Source: Micromonospora citrea (GTDB lineage: Bacteria > Actinomycetota > Actinomycetes > Mycobacteriales > Micromonosporaceae). Taken from it: a stretch of 64,000 bases of DNA. Below, piece by piece: positions 7,522 through 17,011 of the stretch. Made by a program: the position numbers and the translations under genes. The stretch is taken from positions 4,744,501 through 4,808,500 of the forward strand of contig NZ_FMHZ01000002.1 in the NCBI RefSeq assembly GCF_900090315.1. Reading direction: 5' to 3'. Below the pieces are notes generated by a model. It was not told the origin of the DNA. It did not search any database and saw nothing but the letters and a program-made list of their open reading frames with translations. Every line of letters begins with the position of its first letter. The stretch's first letter is position 1.

Positions 7522-9246
7522 ATGATGCGCCGGATCGCCGTCCTCGACGCGCCCAGCAACCTCGGCCTGCGCCCACCCACGCCCACCTCGGTGCCCGGCT
7601 GCGCCAAGGCCCCCGGCGCGCTGCGCGACCAGGGGCTGCTCGCCCGGCTGCGGGCCCGGGACGCCGGATGCCTCACCGCGCCCCGCTACGACCCCGGCGA
7701 CTGGCGGCCGGGCGACGGGGTCTGCCACGCCCGGGAGATCGCCGACTACTCGGTGGTGCTCGCCGAGCGGATCGGCGCGATCATCGACCGCGGGGAGTTC
7801 CCGCTGGTCCTCGGCGGGGACTGCTCGATCCTGCTCGGCTCGGCGCTGGCCATGCACCGGCTCGGCGAGGCAGTCGGCGGGCGCATCGGGCTCGTCTTCG
7901 TCGACGGCCACTCCGACTTCCGGCACCCCGGCAACGCCTCGTACGTCGGCGCGGCGGCCGGTGAGGACCTCGCGCTGGTGACCGGGCGCGGGCAGGCGGA
8001 CCTGGCCGCCATCGAGGGGCGTCGGCCGTACTTCCGGGACATCGACGTGGTGGTGCTCGGCATCCGGGCGCAGGACGAGTACCGCCTCGACCTGCAGGCC
8101 GCCGGGATCACCACCCGGCCCGTGCCGGCGCTGCGCGCCGAGGGCGCCGCGCGTACGGCGCAGTGGGCGCACGAGCAGCTCGCCGACTGCGCCGGCTACT
8201 GGGTGCACATCGACGTCGACGTGCTCGACCCGGCCGTGATGCCCGCGGTCGACGCCCCCGACCCGGGTGGCATCGCCTTCGCCGAGCTGGAGATCCTGCT
8301 CGCCGGTCTGGTCGACACGCCGCACTGCCTCGGCGTCGAGCTGACCGTCTTCGACCCCGACTACGACCCCGACGGCGCGTACGCGGCCGAGATCGTCAAC
8401 ACGGTGGTCGCCGGGCTGCGTCCGGTCTCCGCGCCCGGCGCGATGCCGCCCCGGCTGCTGCCGGACGGGACGACCGCCCCGTCGGTCCGTCCGTCGGCTG
8501 CCGCCCCGTCGGCCCGGCCTGCGCCGACCGCCTCGTCGGCCCGTTCGTCCGCAACGTCCTCGTCGGTCCGTTCGTCGGGCCCAGCCTCGTCGGTCCGATC
8601 GTCCGCAACGTCCTCGTCGGCGGCGGCCCCGTCGGCTGCGTCCTCGTCGGGGGCGGCACCGTCGGCAGCGTCCTCGTCGGTGCCCTCGCCGGCTGCGTCC
8701 TCGTCGGCGGCGGACTCGCCGGTGCCGTCCGCCCGGCGGGGTGACAGTCGTCCAGATGGGCCGGCCACGGCCGCGTCGGCACTCGGCCCTGGCTTGGCTC
8801 CCGATGCCGGCACTCTCCCCGCCTACGCTGCTGCTGTCGCCGACGGCGCCGGTGACGGCGACGACCGGCATCCGGGGCGCGCCGGGGAGCGCACCGGGGA
8901 CGCTCCGCCGGCTCCGCTCGGGCCGGTGGCTCCTGTCGTTCCGGTGGCTCCTGTCGTTCCGGTCGCCTCGGTCGATCAGGATGCTCCGCTCGCTGCTGTC
9001 GGGAACGGCGGGGCAGGCGGGACCGAGCCGGAGGGGACGGGGTCGGCGCGGCCCGAGCGGGTGGTACCGGAATCGTTGGGACCGGAATTGGCGCGGCCCG
9101 AGCTGGCAGGGCCGGAGCCGGTCGGTCCGCCCGCCTCGGCAGGTCCGGGCCGGCTGCGCAGGGTGCCGCTCGTGGGCCTCGGCCCGGAGGACGGGCCGCC
9201 CGCGCCCGACGGCGGCTCCTCGTCGTCCGGCGCGGGCATCGCCTGA
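7522..9246 (+). CDS. Arginase/agmatinase-fold enzyme with long repetitive tail
   Basis: Residues 1-310 form a ureohydrolase domain: GGDCSILLG (98-106), FVDGHSDF, HIDVDVLDPAVMPAVDAPDP and a late ELTVFDPDYD. The two Asp-rich metal motifs are intact, but the usual first metal ligand His of GGDHS is Cys101. Substrate (arginine, agmatine, guanidino acid or formimidoylglutamate) cannot be told. Residues about 311-574 are a low-complexity Ser/Ala/Pro tail coded by imperfect GTCCTCGTCGG repeats (about 8480-8730), then a PVAPVVPVAP repeat and an acidic/Gly end. Family enzymes normally stop at about 300 residues. Start is ATG 7522 or 7525 after GGGAG. An ancestral stop may have been lost by frameshift in the repeats. 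Confidence 0.8.
   Translation: MMRRIAVLDAPSNLGLRPPTPTSVPGCAKAPGALRDQGLLARLRARDAGCLTAPRYDPGDWRPGDGVCHAREIADYSVVLAERIGAIIDRGEFPLVLGGDCSILLGSALAMHRLGEAVGGRIGLVFVDGHSDFRHPGNASYVGAAAGEDLALVTGRGQADLAAIEGRRPYFRDIDVVVLGIRAQDEYRLDLQAAGITTRPVPALRAEGAARTAQWAHEQLADCAGYWVHIDVDVLDPAVMPAVDAPDPGGIAFAELEILLAGLVDTPHCLGVELTVFDPDYDPDGAYAAEIVNTVVAGLRPVSAPGAMPPRLLPDGTTAPSVRPSAAAPSARPAPTASSARSSATSSSVRSSGPASSVRSSATSSSAAAPSAASSSGAAPSAASSSVPSPAASSSAADSPVPSARRGDSRPDGPATAASALGPGLAPDAGTLPAYAAAVADGAGDGDDRHPGRAGERTGDAPPAPLGPVAPVVPVAPVVPVASVDQDAPLAAVGNGGAGGTEPEGTGSARPERVVPESLGPELARPELAGPEPVGPPASAGPGRLRRVPLVGLGPEDGPPAPDGGSSSSGAGIA
8480..8730. repeat. Imperfect GTCCTCGTCGG-type repeats inside the arginase-fold gene
   Basis: A 250-bp GC-rich tract of short units around CGTCCTCGTCGG, including a longer duplicated block (CGTCCGCAACGTCCTCGTCG starting near 8548 and again near 8602). 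Several frames on both strands remain open through it. The array encodes the Ser/Ala-rich tail and is a likely site of length variation. Confidence 0.7.
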
Positions 9247-9421
9247 CCCACCCAACCTGCCGTACCGGGCCGGGCCGGCTGCCTCGGCCGTGCTGGCCGC
9301 TCCGATCGACCTGCCGCCGGCACAGGGCCGCGGCGGCCAAGTCGCCTGCGTGCGCCCGCGACCAGACCGCTCGGGCTACCCGGTAGCGCCCCATGCCGCG
9401 GACTCCCGTCCGCACATCGAT

Positions 9422-9505
9422 GTCAAGATCCGCGCTACCTCCCGGAAATAGTGGCCGCTGGCGCGCCGGAGGCCACTACTTCCCGTAAGTTGTGCGGATC
9501 TTGAC
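9422..9505. terminator. Large hairpin between convergent genes
   Basis: Perfect 12-nt outer arms GTCAAGATCCGC (9422-9433) and GCGGATCTTGAC (9494-9505) enclose an inner TAGTGGCC/GGCCACTA pairing. It sits between the ends of the arginase-fold gene and the penicillin-binding protein gene, so it can terminate both. The rest of 9247-9555 shows no gene. Confidence 0.65.
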
Positions 9506-9555
9506 GCCGGGTGCGGGTGCGGGTGCGGGGATGGCGGGGCGCCGGCTGGGTCGGG

Positions 9556-11520
9556 TCAGCGGGGGAGGGCGCGTAGGAACCGTTCGACGGCCGGTACGGC
9601 GGTGGCGGTGCTGGCGCCGCCCTGCTCGACGAAGACCGCGAACGCGACGTCGCCCTGCCAGCCGACGAACCACGCGTGGGTGTGGGCGGGGTTGTTGTCG
9701 TACTCGGCGGTGCCGGTCTTGCCGTGCACGGGCGCCCCCGGCACGTCCTTGAGGGCGCTGCCGCTGCCAGCCGTGACCACCTCGCGCATCATCGCCCGGA
9801 CGGCCTCGACCGACTCCGGCCTGAGCTGCGGGCCGGGCGCGGCGGGCTGCGCCGGGGCCGGGTCCAGCACCAGTTTCGGCTGCTCGAAGCGGCCCCGGGC
9901 GACCGCCGCGGTGGCCGACGCCATGGCCAGCGGGCTGACCACCGTGGTGCCCTGCCCGATCGCGGCGGCGGCCTGCTCGGTCGCGCCGCCGTTCGCCGAG
10001 ACCTTGCCGGTGAAGGCGTCCAGGCCGAGGTCCCACTGCCCCTCCAGCCCCAGGGAGCGGCCGGTCACGGCCAGCCCGTCGGGGCCGAGCTTCGGCGCCA
10101 GCGCGGTGAACGCCGTGTTGCAGGACCTGGCGAAGTCGGTGCGGAACGGCACCGCGCCCAGTTCGAAGTTGTCGGAGTTCTTGAACGACCGGCCGTCCAC
10201 CGTGAACGTCTTCGGACAGGGGACCGTCGCGTCCGGCGTCACCGCCCCCCGGTCGAGCAGGCCGAGGGCACTGACCATCTTGAAGGTGGAGCCCGGGGGA
10301 ACCTGCGCGGTGAAGGCCAGGTTCTCGCCGGCGGCGCCGGGACCGTTGGCGGCGGCGAGCACCGCGCCGTCGCTGATCCGTACCGCCACCAGGGCCGAGC
10401 GGCGCTTCTCGCCGCGCAGGGCGGCGTCGGCGGCGTTCTGGGTGGCGACGTCGAGGGTCGTCCTCAGCGGCTGCCCCGGCTGTGGCTCGTGGCGGAACAC
10501 CTCGGTGCCGGTGGGCACCAGCGTGCCGTCCGGGCCGGGGCGCTCGGCGATCACTTTCAGTCCGGGCGTGCCCCGCAGCCGCTCGTCGTAGCGGCCCTGG
10601 AGGCCGCCGTGGCCGACCAGGTCGCCGGCCGCGTACCGGTCCGGGTGCTTGGCGAGGTCGTCGGCCTGGGCCTGGTCGACGGAACCGAGCACCGCCCGGG
10701 CGAACTCGCGGGTGGGCGCGAGGTCGAGCTTGTCGCCGCGGAACTTGGTGCCCGGCAGGTCGTAGATGCGCGGCTTGATCTGCCGGTACGCCTCCTCGCG
10801 CAGCGTCACCACCTCGACGAACGCCCCGGGGTCGGCCTCGGCGAGCCGCTTGGGCAGGCCGGAGAGGTCCACCGGCGGGGTGATCGCCGGCCGGACGGCC
10901 CGGAAGGCGGCGTCCAGCTTCCGGGTCAGACCGGGCAGGTCGGTGACCTCGCCCGGCTGCAGCCCGACCCGCACCACCGGGCGGGGCGCCACGATCGGCT
11001 TGCCGGCGCCGTCGAGCACCGCGGCCCGAGGGCCGGCGTCGCGGCGCAGCGCGAGCCGGTCGCCCCGGCCGAGCTGCTCCTGCACCACCTGCGGCTCCCA
11101 GATCACCCGCCACCCGTCGTCGCCGCCCCGGCTGAGCCGGACCTGCCGGTCGTACGCCCAGCGGGTCTGCCCGGGCAGGGTCCACTCGATCCGGACCGTC
11201 GCCGTCGCGACGTTCGCGGTGATCTTCGCGTCGCCCTGCCGGGTCAGTGCCGGCGGCGTGGCCGCCAGCTCGCCGGAGAGCTGCTTGATCTCGCGGGAGA
11301 CGTCGGCGGCCGGCACCTTCGCGCCCGCCGGGTCGACGAAGCCGACGGCCTGGAGGTCGCCGGAGCGCCAGCCGGCCAGGAACGCGTCGACGCTGCGCTC
11401 CGGTCCGTCGCCGCCCGAACACGCGGTGAGCGCGCCGGCCGCGAGAGTGGTCGCGGCGAGCAGCGCCAGCGACGGGCGGCGCCGGTTGCGGCGGTGACGG
11501 GTGGGGTACGAGAGGTGCAT
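9556..11520 (-). CDS. Penicillin-binding transpeptidase, lipoprotein type
   Basis: 654-residue class B-like penicillin-binding protein that cross-links peptidoglycan outside the membrane. Positively charged N-terminus, hydrophobic stretch and lipobox LTAC with Cys34 as the lipid anchor; a MecA-type NTF2-like domain (about 40-155: DAFLAGWRSGDLQA), a dimerisation domain (about 160-345), then the transpeptidase domain with Ser411-x-x-Lys414 (PGSTFK), SCN at 466-468 and KTG at 601-603. All catalytic motifs are intact. The start ATG at 11520 follows GGAGG at about 10 nt. The MecA_N domain with a lipobox resembles low-affinity PBPs, but beta-lactam affinity cannot be read from sequence. Divergent from the glutamate dehydrogenase gene. 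Confidence 0.92.
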   Translation of the reverse strand: MHLSYPTRHRRNRRRPSLALLAATTLAAGALTACSGGDGPERSVDAFLAGWRSGDLQAVGFVDPAGAKVPAADVSREIKQLSGELAATPPALTRQGDAKITANVATATVRIEWTLPGQTRWAYDRQVRLSRGGDDGWRVIWEPQVVQEQLGRGDRLALRRDAGPRAAVLDGAGKPIVAPRPVVRVGLQPGEVTDLPGLTRKLDAAFRAVRPAITPPVDLSGLPKRLAEADPGAFVEVVTLREEAYRQIKPRIYDLPGTKFRGDKLDLAPTREFARAVLGSVDQAQADDLAKHPDRYAAGDLVGHGGLQGRYDERLRGTPGLKVIAERPGPDGTLVPTGTEVFRHEPQPGQPLRTTLDVATQNAADAALRGEKRRSALVAVRISDGAVLAAANGPGAAGENLAFTAQVPPGSTFKMVSALGLLDRGAVTPDATVPCPKTFTVDGRSFKNSDNFELGAVPFRTDFARSCNTAFTALAPKLGPDGLAVTGRSLGLEGQWDLGLDAFTGKVSANGGATEQAAAAIGQGTTVVSPLAMASATAAVARGRFEQPKLVLDPAPAQPAAPGPQLRPESVEAVRAMMREVVTAGSGSALKDVPGAPVHGKTGTAEYDNNPAHTHAWFVGWQGDVAFAVFVEQGGASTATAVPAVERFLRALPR

Positions 11521-11811
11521 GGAGCGGGTCCCTCCGGGTCTCGGAACTGCTCCTGCACGCTAGTACGCGCGCGCCGGCCGCACGGCCCCTCCCGGCCGCG
11601 ACGTGCGCAAAGACAAAGCGGTGACGGTGTGATGAACAACCGGAGGCGGGGTACTCCCCGACCGGCCAACCTCGTACCCGCAACGGGTGAAAGGACGAAG
11701 TCCGGAACCGGACGTCCGCACCGTGGTCCGCCGACGAAGGGGCGGAACGGCAGGGCCTAGGCTGGGCGGCAGAGTGACCCACAACGCGGTGGGTCGAGGG
11801 GAGTGGCACCG

Positions 11812-14800
11812 ATGGACCGGCGTCCGGCGATCAAACCGGGACCCGACCTCCGGCAGGCTGACACCAGCCGGGACGACAGCTTCGATTCGGCAACCGACGG
11901 GGACGGCTTCGGCCGGCTCGACACAGGAGTGACCGGGATGACCGGTACGAGTATCGACACCATCTACGACCTGGGCCTGCCTGCGGACGCGCTGGCCGAC
12001 GACGTGGAGGACAACGAACTCGACGAGCCGGTACCCAACGCGGAGCGCCTGGTGGCCCAGGCCGTGGCGCTCGCGGGTGACGACCACGACGCGGCGACCC
12101 TGGTCGGCCGCTTCTGGCGGTTCGCGCCCGACGAGGAGTTGATCGGCTTCACCGCCGAGGAGATGCTCGACGCCGCCCGGGCGCACCGGGACCTCGCGCA
12201 GCAGCGGGTGCCGGGCGAGCTGAAGTTGCGCATCCACGAGCCCGACGCCGACCAGCACCACAGCGTCATCGAGATCGTCACGGACGACATGCCGTTCCTG
12301 GTCGACTCGGTGACCGCCCTGCTCAACTCGCACCACCTGGACGTGCACCTGCTGGTGCACCCGCTGGTGGTGGTGCGGCGCGAGCCGTTGGGCCGGCTGC
12401 TGGAGGTCGCCGCCGACGTCGAGCCCGACGACGCCATCGCGGGCGACCTGGTCGAGAGCTGGATGCACATCGAGGTCGACCCGGTCCGCGACGCCGACGA
12501 GCGGGAGAAGCTGCGCCGGGAGCTGCAGCGGGTGCTGACCGACGTGCGGGAGGCGGTCGAGGACTGGCCCAAGATGCGCCAGCGGGCCCTCGCCCTCGCC
12601 GACGAGCTGGCCGCCGCGCGGACGTCGGACAATCGCCCGCCGGTGCCGGAGAAGGACATCACCGACTCGGTGGAGCTGCTCCGCTGGCTCGCCCACGACC
12701 ACTTCACGTTCCTCGGCTACCGGGAGTACCGCCTGGTCGACACGAGCGACGGCGGCAAGGCGCTGGAGGCCGCGCTCGGCACCGGGCTCGGCATCCTGCG
12801 GCAGGACTCGCCCGAGGCCCGGCCGCTGTCGTCCATGACGCCCGAGGCGCACGACAGGGTCACCGAGAAGCGCCTGCTGATCATCACGAAGGCGAACTCC
12901 CGGGCCACCGTGCACCGCTCCGCCTACCTGGACTACATCGGCTTCAAGGTCTTCAACTCCGCCGGTGAGGTGGTCGGCGAGCGGCGCTTCCTGGGCCTGT
13001 TCTCCACCGCCGCGTACCGGACCAGCGTGCAGGAACTGCCGGTGGTGCGCCGCAAGGTGGCCGAGGTGCTGGACCGCTCCGGCCTGAGCCAGCGCAGCCA
13101 CTCCGGCAAGGACCTGCTCCAGATCCTGGAGACCTACCCGCGCGACGAGCTGTTCCAGATCAAGACCGACGACCTCTACCACGCGGTGATCGGCGTGCTG
13201 CGGATGGCGGGCCGCCGGCAGCTGCGGGTGTTCCTGCGCCGGGACGCGTACGGGCGGTTCATCTCCTGCCTGATCTACCTGCCCCGGGACCGGTTCACCA
13301 CCCAGAACCGGCTGCGCATGCAGGACATCCTGCTGCGCGAGCTGAACGGTGTCGGGGTCGACTACACGACCCGGGTCACCGAGTCGATGCTGGCCCGGGT
13401 GCACTTCATCGTGCGGACCGACCCGACCAGGCCCCCGGGCGACATCGACGCCGACCTGCTCGCCGAGGAGCTGGCCGACGCCACCCGGCTGTGGGACGAC
13501 GACTACCGGCTGGTGCTGGAGCGCAAGCTCGGCGACGAGCAGGCCAAGCACCTCTTCGCCCGGTACGCCGACGCCTTCCCCGAGGGCTACAAGGACGGCC
13601 ACACGCCGTACGAGGCGATGAAGGACCTGGCCAAGCTGGAGCTGCTGGAGGAACCCGGCCAGCTGGAGATGCACCTGTTCCGCAAGCAGCTCGCGCCGCG
13701 GGCCGGCGGGCGGGGCCCGGACGTCGACGAGGCGATGGACGTCCGCTTCAAGGTCTACCGCTACGGCGAGCCGATGATGCTCTCCGCCGTGCTGCCGGTG
13801 CTGCACTCGCTCGGCGTCCGGGTGGTCGACGAGCACCCGCACGAGGTGGACCGGGTCGACGGCCGGGTCTACCTCTACGACTTCGGCCTGCGCCTGCCCG
13901 AGGGGCACCAGGAGCTGGCCGAGGTGCGCCCGCACGTGGAGAACGCCTTCGCCGCGGCGTGGCGGGGCGAGGCCGAGGTGGACGGCTTCAACGAGCTGGT
14001 GCTGCGCGGCGGGCTCACCTGGCGGCAGGTGGTGGTGCTGCGCGCGTACGCGAAGTACCTGCGCCAGGCCGGCACGGTCTTCTCCCAGGAGTACATGGAG
14101 TCGACCTTCATCGCGTACCCGAGGATCGCCGCGCTGCTGGTGCAGCTCTTCGAGGCCCGGTTCGCGCCCGGCGCGACGGACCAGGAGGAGCGGCGGCGGC
14201 GCAGCGAGACGCTGGTCGCCGAGATCCGGGGCGCGCTGGACGACGTGGCCAGCCTCGACCAGGACCGGATCCTGCGCGCCTACCTGACGCTGATCCAGGC
14301 CACCCTGCGCACCAGCTTCTACCAGAAGCGCTCCGACGGGCGGCCGAAGTCGTACGTCGCGCTCAAGCTGGACCCGCAGGCGATCCCGGACCTGCCGGCG
14401 CCCCGCCCGAAGTTCGAGATCTTCGTCTACTCGCCGCGTTTCGAGGGCGTGCACCTGCGGTTCGGGCCGGTGGCCCGGGGCGGGCTGCGCTGGTCGGACC
14501 GCCGCGAGGACTTCCGCACCGAGGTGCTGGGCCTGGTCAAGGCGCAGATGGTGAAGAACGCCGTCATCGTGCCGGTCGGCGCCAAGGGCGGCTTCGTGCT
14601 CAAGCAGAAGCCGGGGGACCGCGACGAGGCGGTCGTCTGCTACAAGGAGTTCATCTCGGCGCTGCTCGACGTCACGGACAACATCGTCAGCGGCGAGATC
14701 GTGCCGCCGGAGGACGTGGTCCGGCACGACGGCGACGACCCGTACATGGTGGTCGCGGCCGACAAGGGCACGGCGACGTTCTCCGACATCGCCAACGAGA

Positions 14801-16863
14801 TCTCCACGGCGCACAACTTCTGGCTCGGCGACGCGTTCGCCTCCGGCGGCTCCGCCGGGTACGACCACAAGAAGATGGGCATCACCGCCCGGGGCGCCTG
14901 GGAGTCGGTGAAGCGGCACTTCCGCGAGATGGGCCACGACACCCAGACCCAGGACTTCACCGTGGTCGGCGTCGGCGACATGTCCGGCGACGTGTTCGGC
15001 AACGGGATGCTGCTGTCGGAGCACATCCGGCTGGTGGCCGCCTTCGACCACCGGCACATCTTCCTCGACCCGGATCCGGACGCCGCCACGTCGTACGCCG
15101 AGCGGAAGCGGCTGTTCGAGCTGCCCCGGTCGTCGTGGGAGGACTACGACCGGAAGCTGATCTCGGCCGGCGGCGGGGTGTATCCGCGTACGGCCAAGTC
15201 GGTGCCGATCTCGCCGCAGGTGCGCGAGCGGCTCGGCCTGGACGCCGGCACCGAGCAGCTCTCCCCGCAGGAGTTGATGAAGGCGATCCTGACGGCGCCG
15301 GTCGACCTGTTCTGGAACGGCGGCATCGGCACGTACGTGAAGGCCTCCAGCCAGAGCAACGCCGAGGTGGGCGACAAGTCCAACGACTCGATCCGGGTGG
15401 ACGGCAGGAACCTGCGCTGCCGGGTGGCCGGCGAGGGCGGCAACCTGGGCTGGACCCAGCTCGGCCGGATCGAGTACGCCCAGACCGGCGGCCGGATCTA
15501 CACGGACTTCATCGACAACGCGGCCGGGGTGGACTGCTCCGACCACGAGGTGAACATCAAGATCCTGCTGAACACGGCGGTCGCCGACGGCGCGCTGACG
15601 CTCCCCGAGCGGGACGAGCTGCTCGCCGAGATGACCGACGAGGTCGCCGAGCTGGTGCTGCGGGACAACTACGACCAGGCCCGGGCGATCAACAACGCGC
15701 AGGCGCAGGCGGCGTCGCTGCTGCCGGTGCACCGGCGGATGATCACCGAGCTGGAGCGGTCGGGGGCGCTGGACCGGTCCCTGGAGGCGCTGCCGTCGGA
15801 CGAGGAGCTGGCGGTGCGGACCGAGTCCGGGCTGACCGCGCCGGAGTTCGCGGTGCTGCTCGCGTACGTCAAGATCGTCCTTGAGACGGAGATCCTGGCC
15901 GACGGGCTCGCGGACGAGGAGTGGACGACCGGCGTCCTGGTCGACTACTTCCCGACGCCGATGCGCGAGCGGTTCGCCGACCGGATGGGCCAGCACCGGC
16001 TGCGCCGGGACATCGTCACCACCGTCCTGGTCAACGAGGCGATCAACCGGGGCGGCATCTCGTTCGTCTTCCGGGTCGTCGAGGAGACGGCCGCCTCGGC
16101 GGCGGACGTGATCCGGGCGTACGTGGTGGTCCGCGAGGTGTTCGGGCTGGGCGAGCTGTGGGACGCGGTGGAGGCCCTGGACAACAGGATCGCCCCGGAG
16201 CTGCAGACGAGCGTCTACCTCGACACCCGGCGGCTGCTGGACCGGGCGGTGCGGTGGCTGGTCACCAACCGCCGCTCGCCGATCGACGTGCCGGCGGAGA
16301 TCGCCCGGTTGCGCGACGGGGTGGCCCGGCTCCTGCCCGACCTGGAGGAGCGTTTCCACGGCAGCGAGCGGGAGTCGCTGGCGGCCCACATCGACTCGCT
16401 GACCGAGCGGGGGCTGCCGCGTGACCTGGCCGAGCAGGCGACCCGGCTGATGTACAGCTTCGGCCTGCTCGACGTGGTGGAGACCGCGGCGAGCAGCGGG
16501 CGGGACGTGGGCGAGGTGGCCTCGGTCTACTTCGTGCTCTCCGACCGGTTCCGGGTCGACTCGCTGCTGTCGAAGATCTCGCTGCTGCCGCGGGAGGACC
16601 GCTGGCAGACGCTGGCCCGGATGGCGCTGCGCTACGACCTGTACGCCGCGCTGGCCGCGCTGACCGCGGAGGTGCTCGACTCCACGCCCGCCAGCGAGTC
16701 GCCGCAGGAGCGGGTGCTCCAGTGGGAGCAGTCGAACGCCACGTCGATCCACCGGGCCGAGCGGGCGATGGGGGAGTTCGACGAGTCCCGGGCGGACCTC
16801 GCCGCCCTGTCGGTGCTGCTGCGCCAGATCCGCACCCTGGTGCGGACCTCCGCCGCCGCCTGA
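11812..16863 (+). CDS. gdhB: NAD-specific glutamate dehydrogenase, 180-kDa type
   Basis: Giant glutamate dehydrogenase (1683 residues) that deaminates glutamate to 2-oxoglutarate with NAD+, mainly catabolic. The N-terminal ~750 residues hold the ACT-like and helical regulatory domains (HHSVIEIVTDDMPFLVDS near 145); the catalytic domain spans roughly 780-1300, with VARGGLRWSDRREDF near 885 and VPVGAKGGF near 920, and the nucleotide-binding region has VGDMSGDVFGNGML and LFWNGGIGTYVK. A C-terminal helical domain follows. Length fits the S. clavuligerus type. ATG at 11812 is chosen because GAGGGGA lies 10 nt upstream; GTG at 11803 is too close to that site. A strong terminator follows. Confidence 0.95.
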   Translation: MDRRPAIKPGPDLRQADTSRDDSFDSATDGDGFGRLDTGVTGMTGTSIDTIYDLGLPADALADDVEDNELDEPVPNAERLVAQAVALAGDDHDAATLVGRFWRFAPDEELIGFTAEEMLDAARAHRDLAQQRVPGELKLRIHEPDADQHHSVIEIVTDDMPFLVDSVTALLNSHHLDVHLLVHPLVVVRREPLGRLLEVAADVEPDDAIAGDLVESWMHIEVDPVRDADEREKLRRELQRVLTDVREAVEDWPKMRQRALALADELAAARTSDNRPPVPEKDITDSVELLRWLAHDHFTFLGYREYRLVDTSDGGKALEAALGTGLGILRQDSPEARPLSSMTPEAHDRVTEKRLLIITKANSRATVHRSAYLDYIGFKVFNSAGEVVGERRFLGLFSTAAYRTSVQELPVVRRKVAEVLDRSGLSQRSHSGKDLLQILETYPRDELFQIKTDDLYHAVIGVLRMAGRRQLRVFLRRDAYGRFISCLIYLPRDRFTTQNRLRMQDILLRELNGVGVDYTTRVTESMLARVHFIVRTDPTRPPGDIDADLLAEELADATRLWDDDYRLVLERKLGDEQAKHLFARYADAFPEGYKDGHTPYEAMKDLAKLELLEEPGQLEMHLFRKQLAPRAGGRGPDVDEAMDVRFKVYRYGEPMMLSAVLPVLHSLGVRVVDEHPHEVDRVDGRVYLYDFGLRLPEGHQELAEVRPHVENAFAAAWRGEAEVDGFNELVLRGGLTWRQVVVLRAYAKYLRQAGTVFSQEYMESTFIAYPRIAALLVQLFEARFAPGATDQEERRRRSETLVAEIRGALDDVASLDQDRILRAYLTLIQATLRTSFYQKRSDGRPKSYVALKLDPQAIPDLPAPRPKFEIFVYSPRFEGVHLRFGPVARGGLRWSDRREDFRTEVLGLVKAQMVKNAVIVPVGAKGGFVLKQKPGDRDEAVVCYKEFISALLDVTDNIVSGEIVPPEDVVRHDGDDPYMVVAADKGTATFSDIANEISTAHNFWLGDAFASGGSAGYDHKKMGITARGAWESVKRHFREMGHDTQTQDFTVVGVGDMSGDVFGNGMLLSEHIRLVAAFDHRHIFLDPDPDAATSYAERKRLFELPRSSWEDYDRKLISAGGGVYPRTAKSVPISPQVRERLGLDAGTEQLSPQELMKAILTAPVDLFWNGGIGTYVKASSQSNAEVGDKSNDSIRVDGRNLRCRVAGEGGNLGWTQLGRIEYAQTGGRIYTDFIDNAAGVDCSDHEVNIKILLNTAVADGALTLPERDELLAEMTDEVAELVLRDNYDQARAINNAQAQAASLLPVHRRMITELERSGALDRSLEALPSDEELAVRTESGLTAPEFAVLLAYVKIVLETEILADGLADEEWTTGVLVDYFPTPMRERFADRMGQHRLRRDIVTTVLVNEAINRGGISFVFRVVEETAASAADVIRAYVVVREVFGLGELWDAVEALDNRIAPELQTSVYLDTRRLLDRAVRWLVTNRRSPIDVPAEIARLRDGVARLLPDLEERFHGSERESLAAHIDSLTERGLPRDLAEQATRLMYSFGLLDVVETAASSGRDVGEVASVYFVLSDRFRVDSLLSKISLLPREDRWQTLARMALRYDLYAALAALTAEVLDSTPASESPQERVLQWEQSNATSIHRAERAMGEFDESRADLAALSVLLRQIRTLVRTSAAA

Positions 16864-16874
16864 CGCCGGACAGC

Positions 16875-16919
16875 GAAGCGGTCCGGCCGGTCGGGGGAAC
16901 CGACCGGCCGGACCGCTTC
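16875..16919. terminator. Terminator hairpin after gdhB
   Basis: Perfect 20-nt arms (16875-16894 and 16900-16919, beginning GAAGCGGTCC) with a 5-nt GGGAA loop, 11 nt past the gdhB stop and facing the convergent sortase gene. Confidence 0.85.
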
Positions 16920-17011
16920 CGTCGTGGGAGCCGTCGCCGCGCCGCCGGCGTGCGGCGCCCGGGCCGGCGAGTGCCGGACGTGCCGGCCGGAACCCGGTGG
17001 ACGGCCCGAGG

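Noticed and set aside
5493..7676. 727-codon minus-strand frame across icmA and the thioredoxin gene
   Set aside because: It spans two real genes and an intergenic hairpin on the other strand and encodes low-complexity Gly/Arg sequence.
11560..16752. Very long open frame on the minus strand opposite glutamate dehydrogenase
   Set aside because: Antisense of a clear 1683-residue enzyme; Arg/His/Val-rich composition typical of GC-driven shadow frames and no domain.
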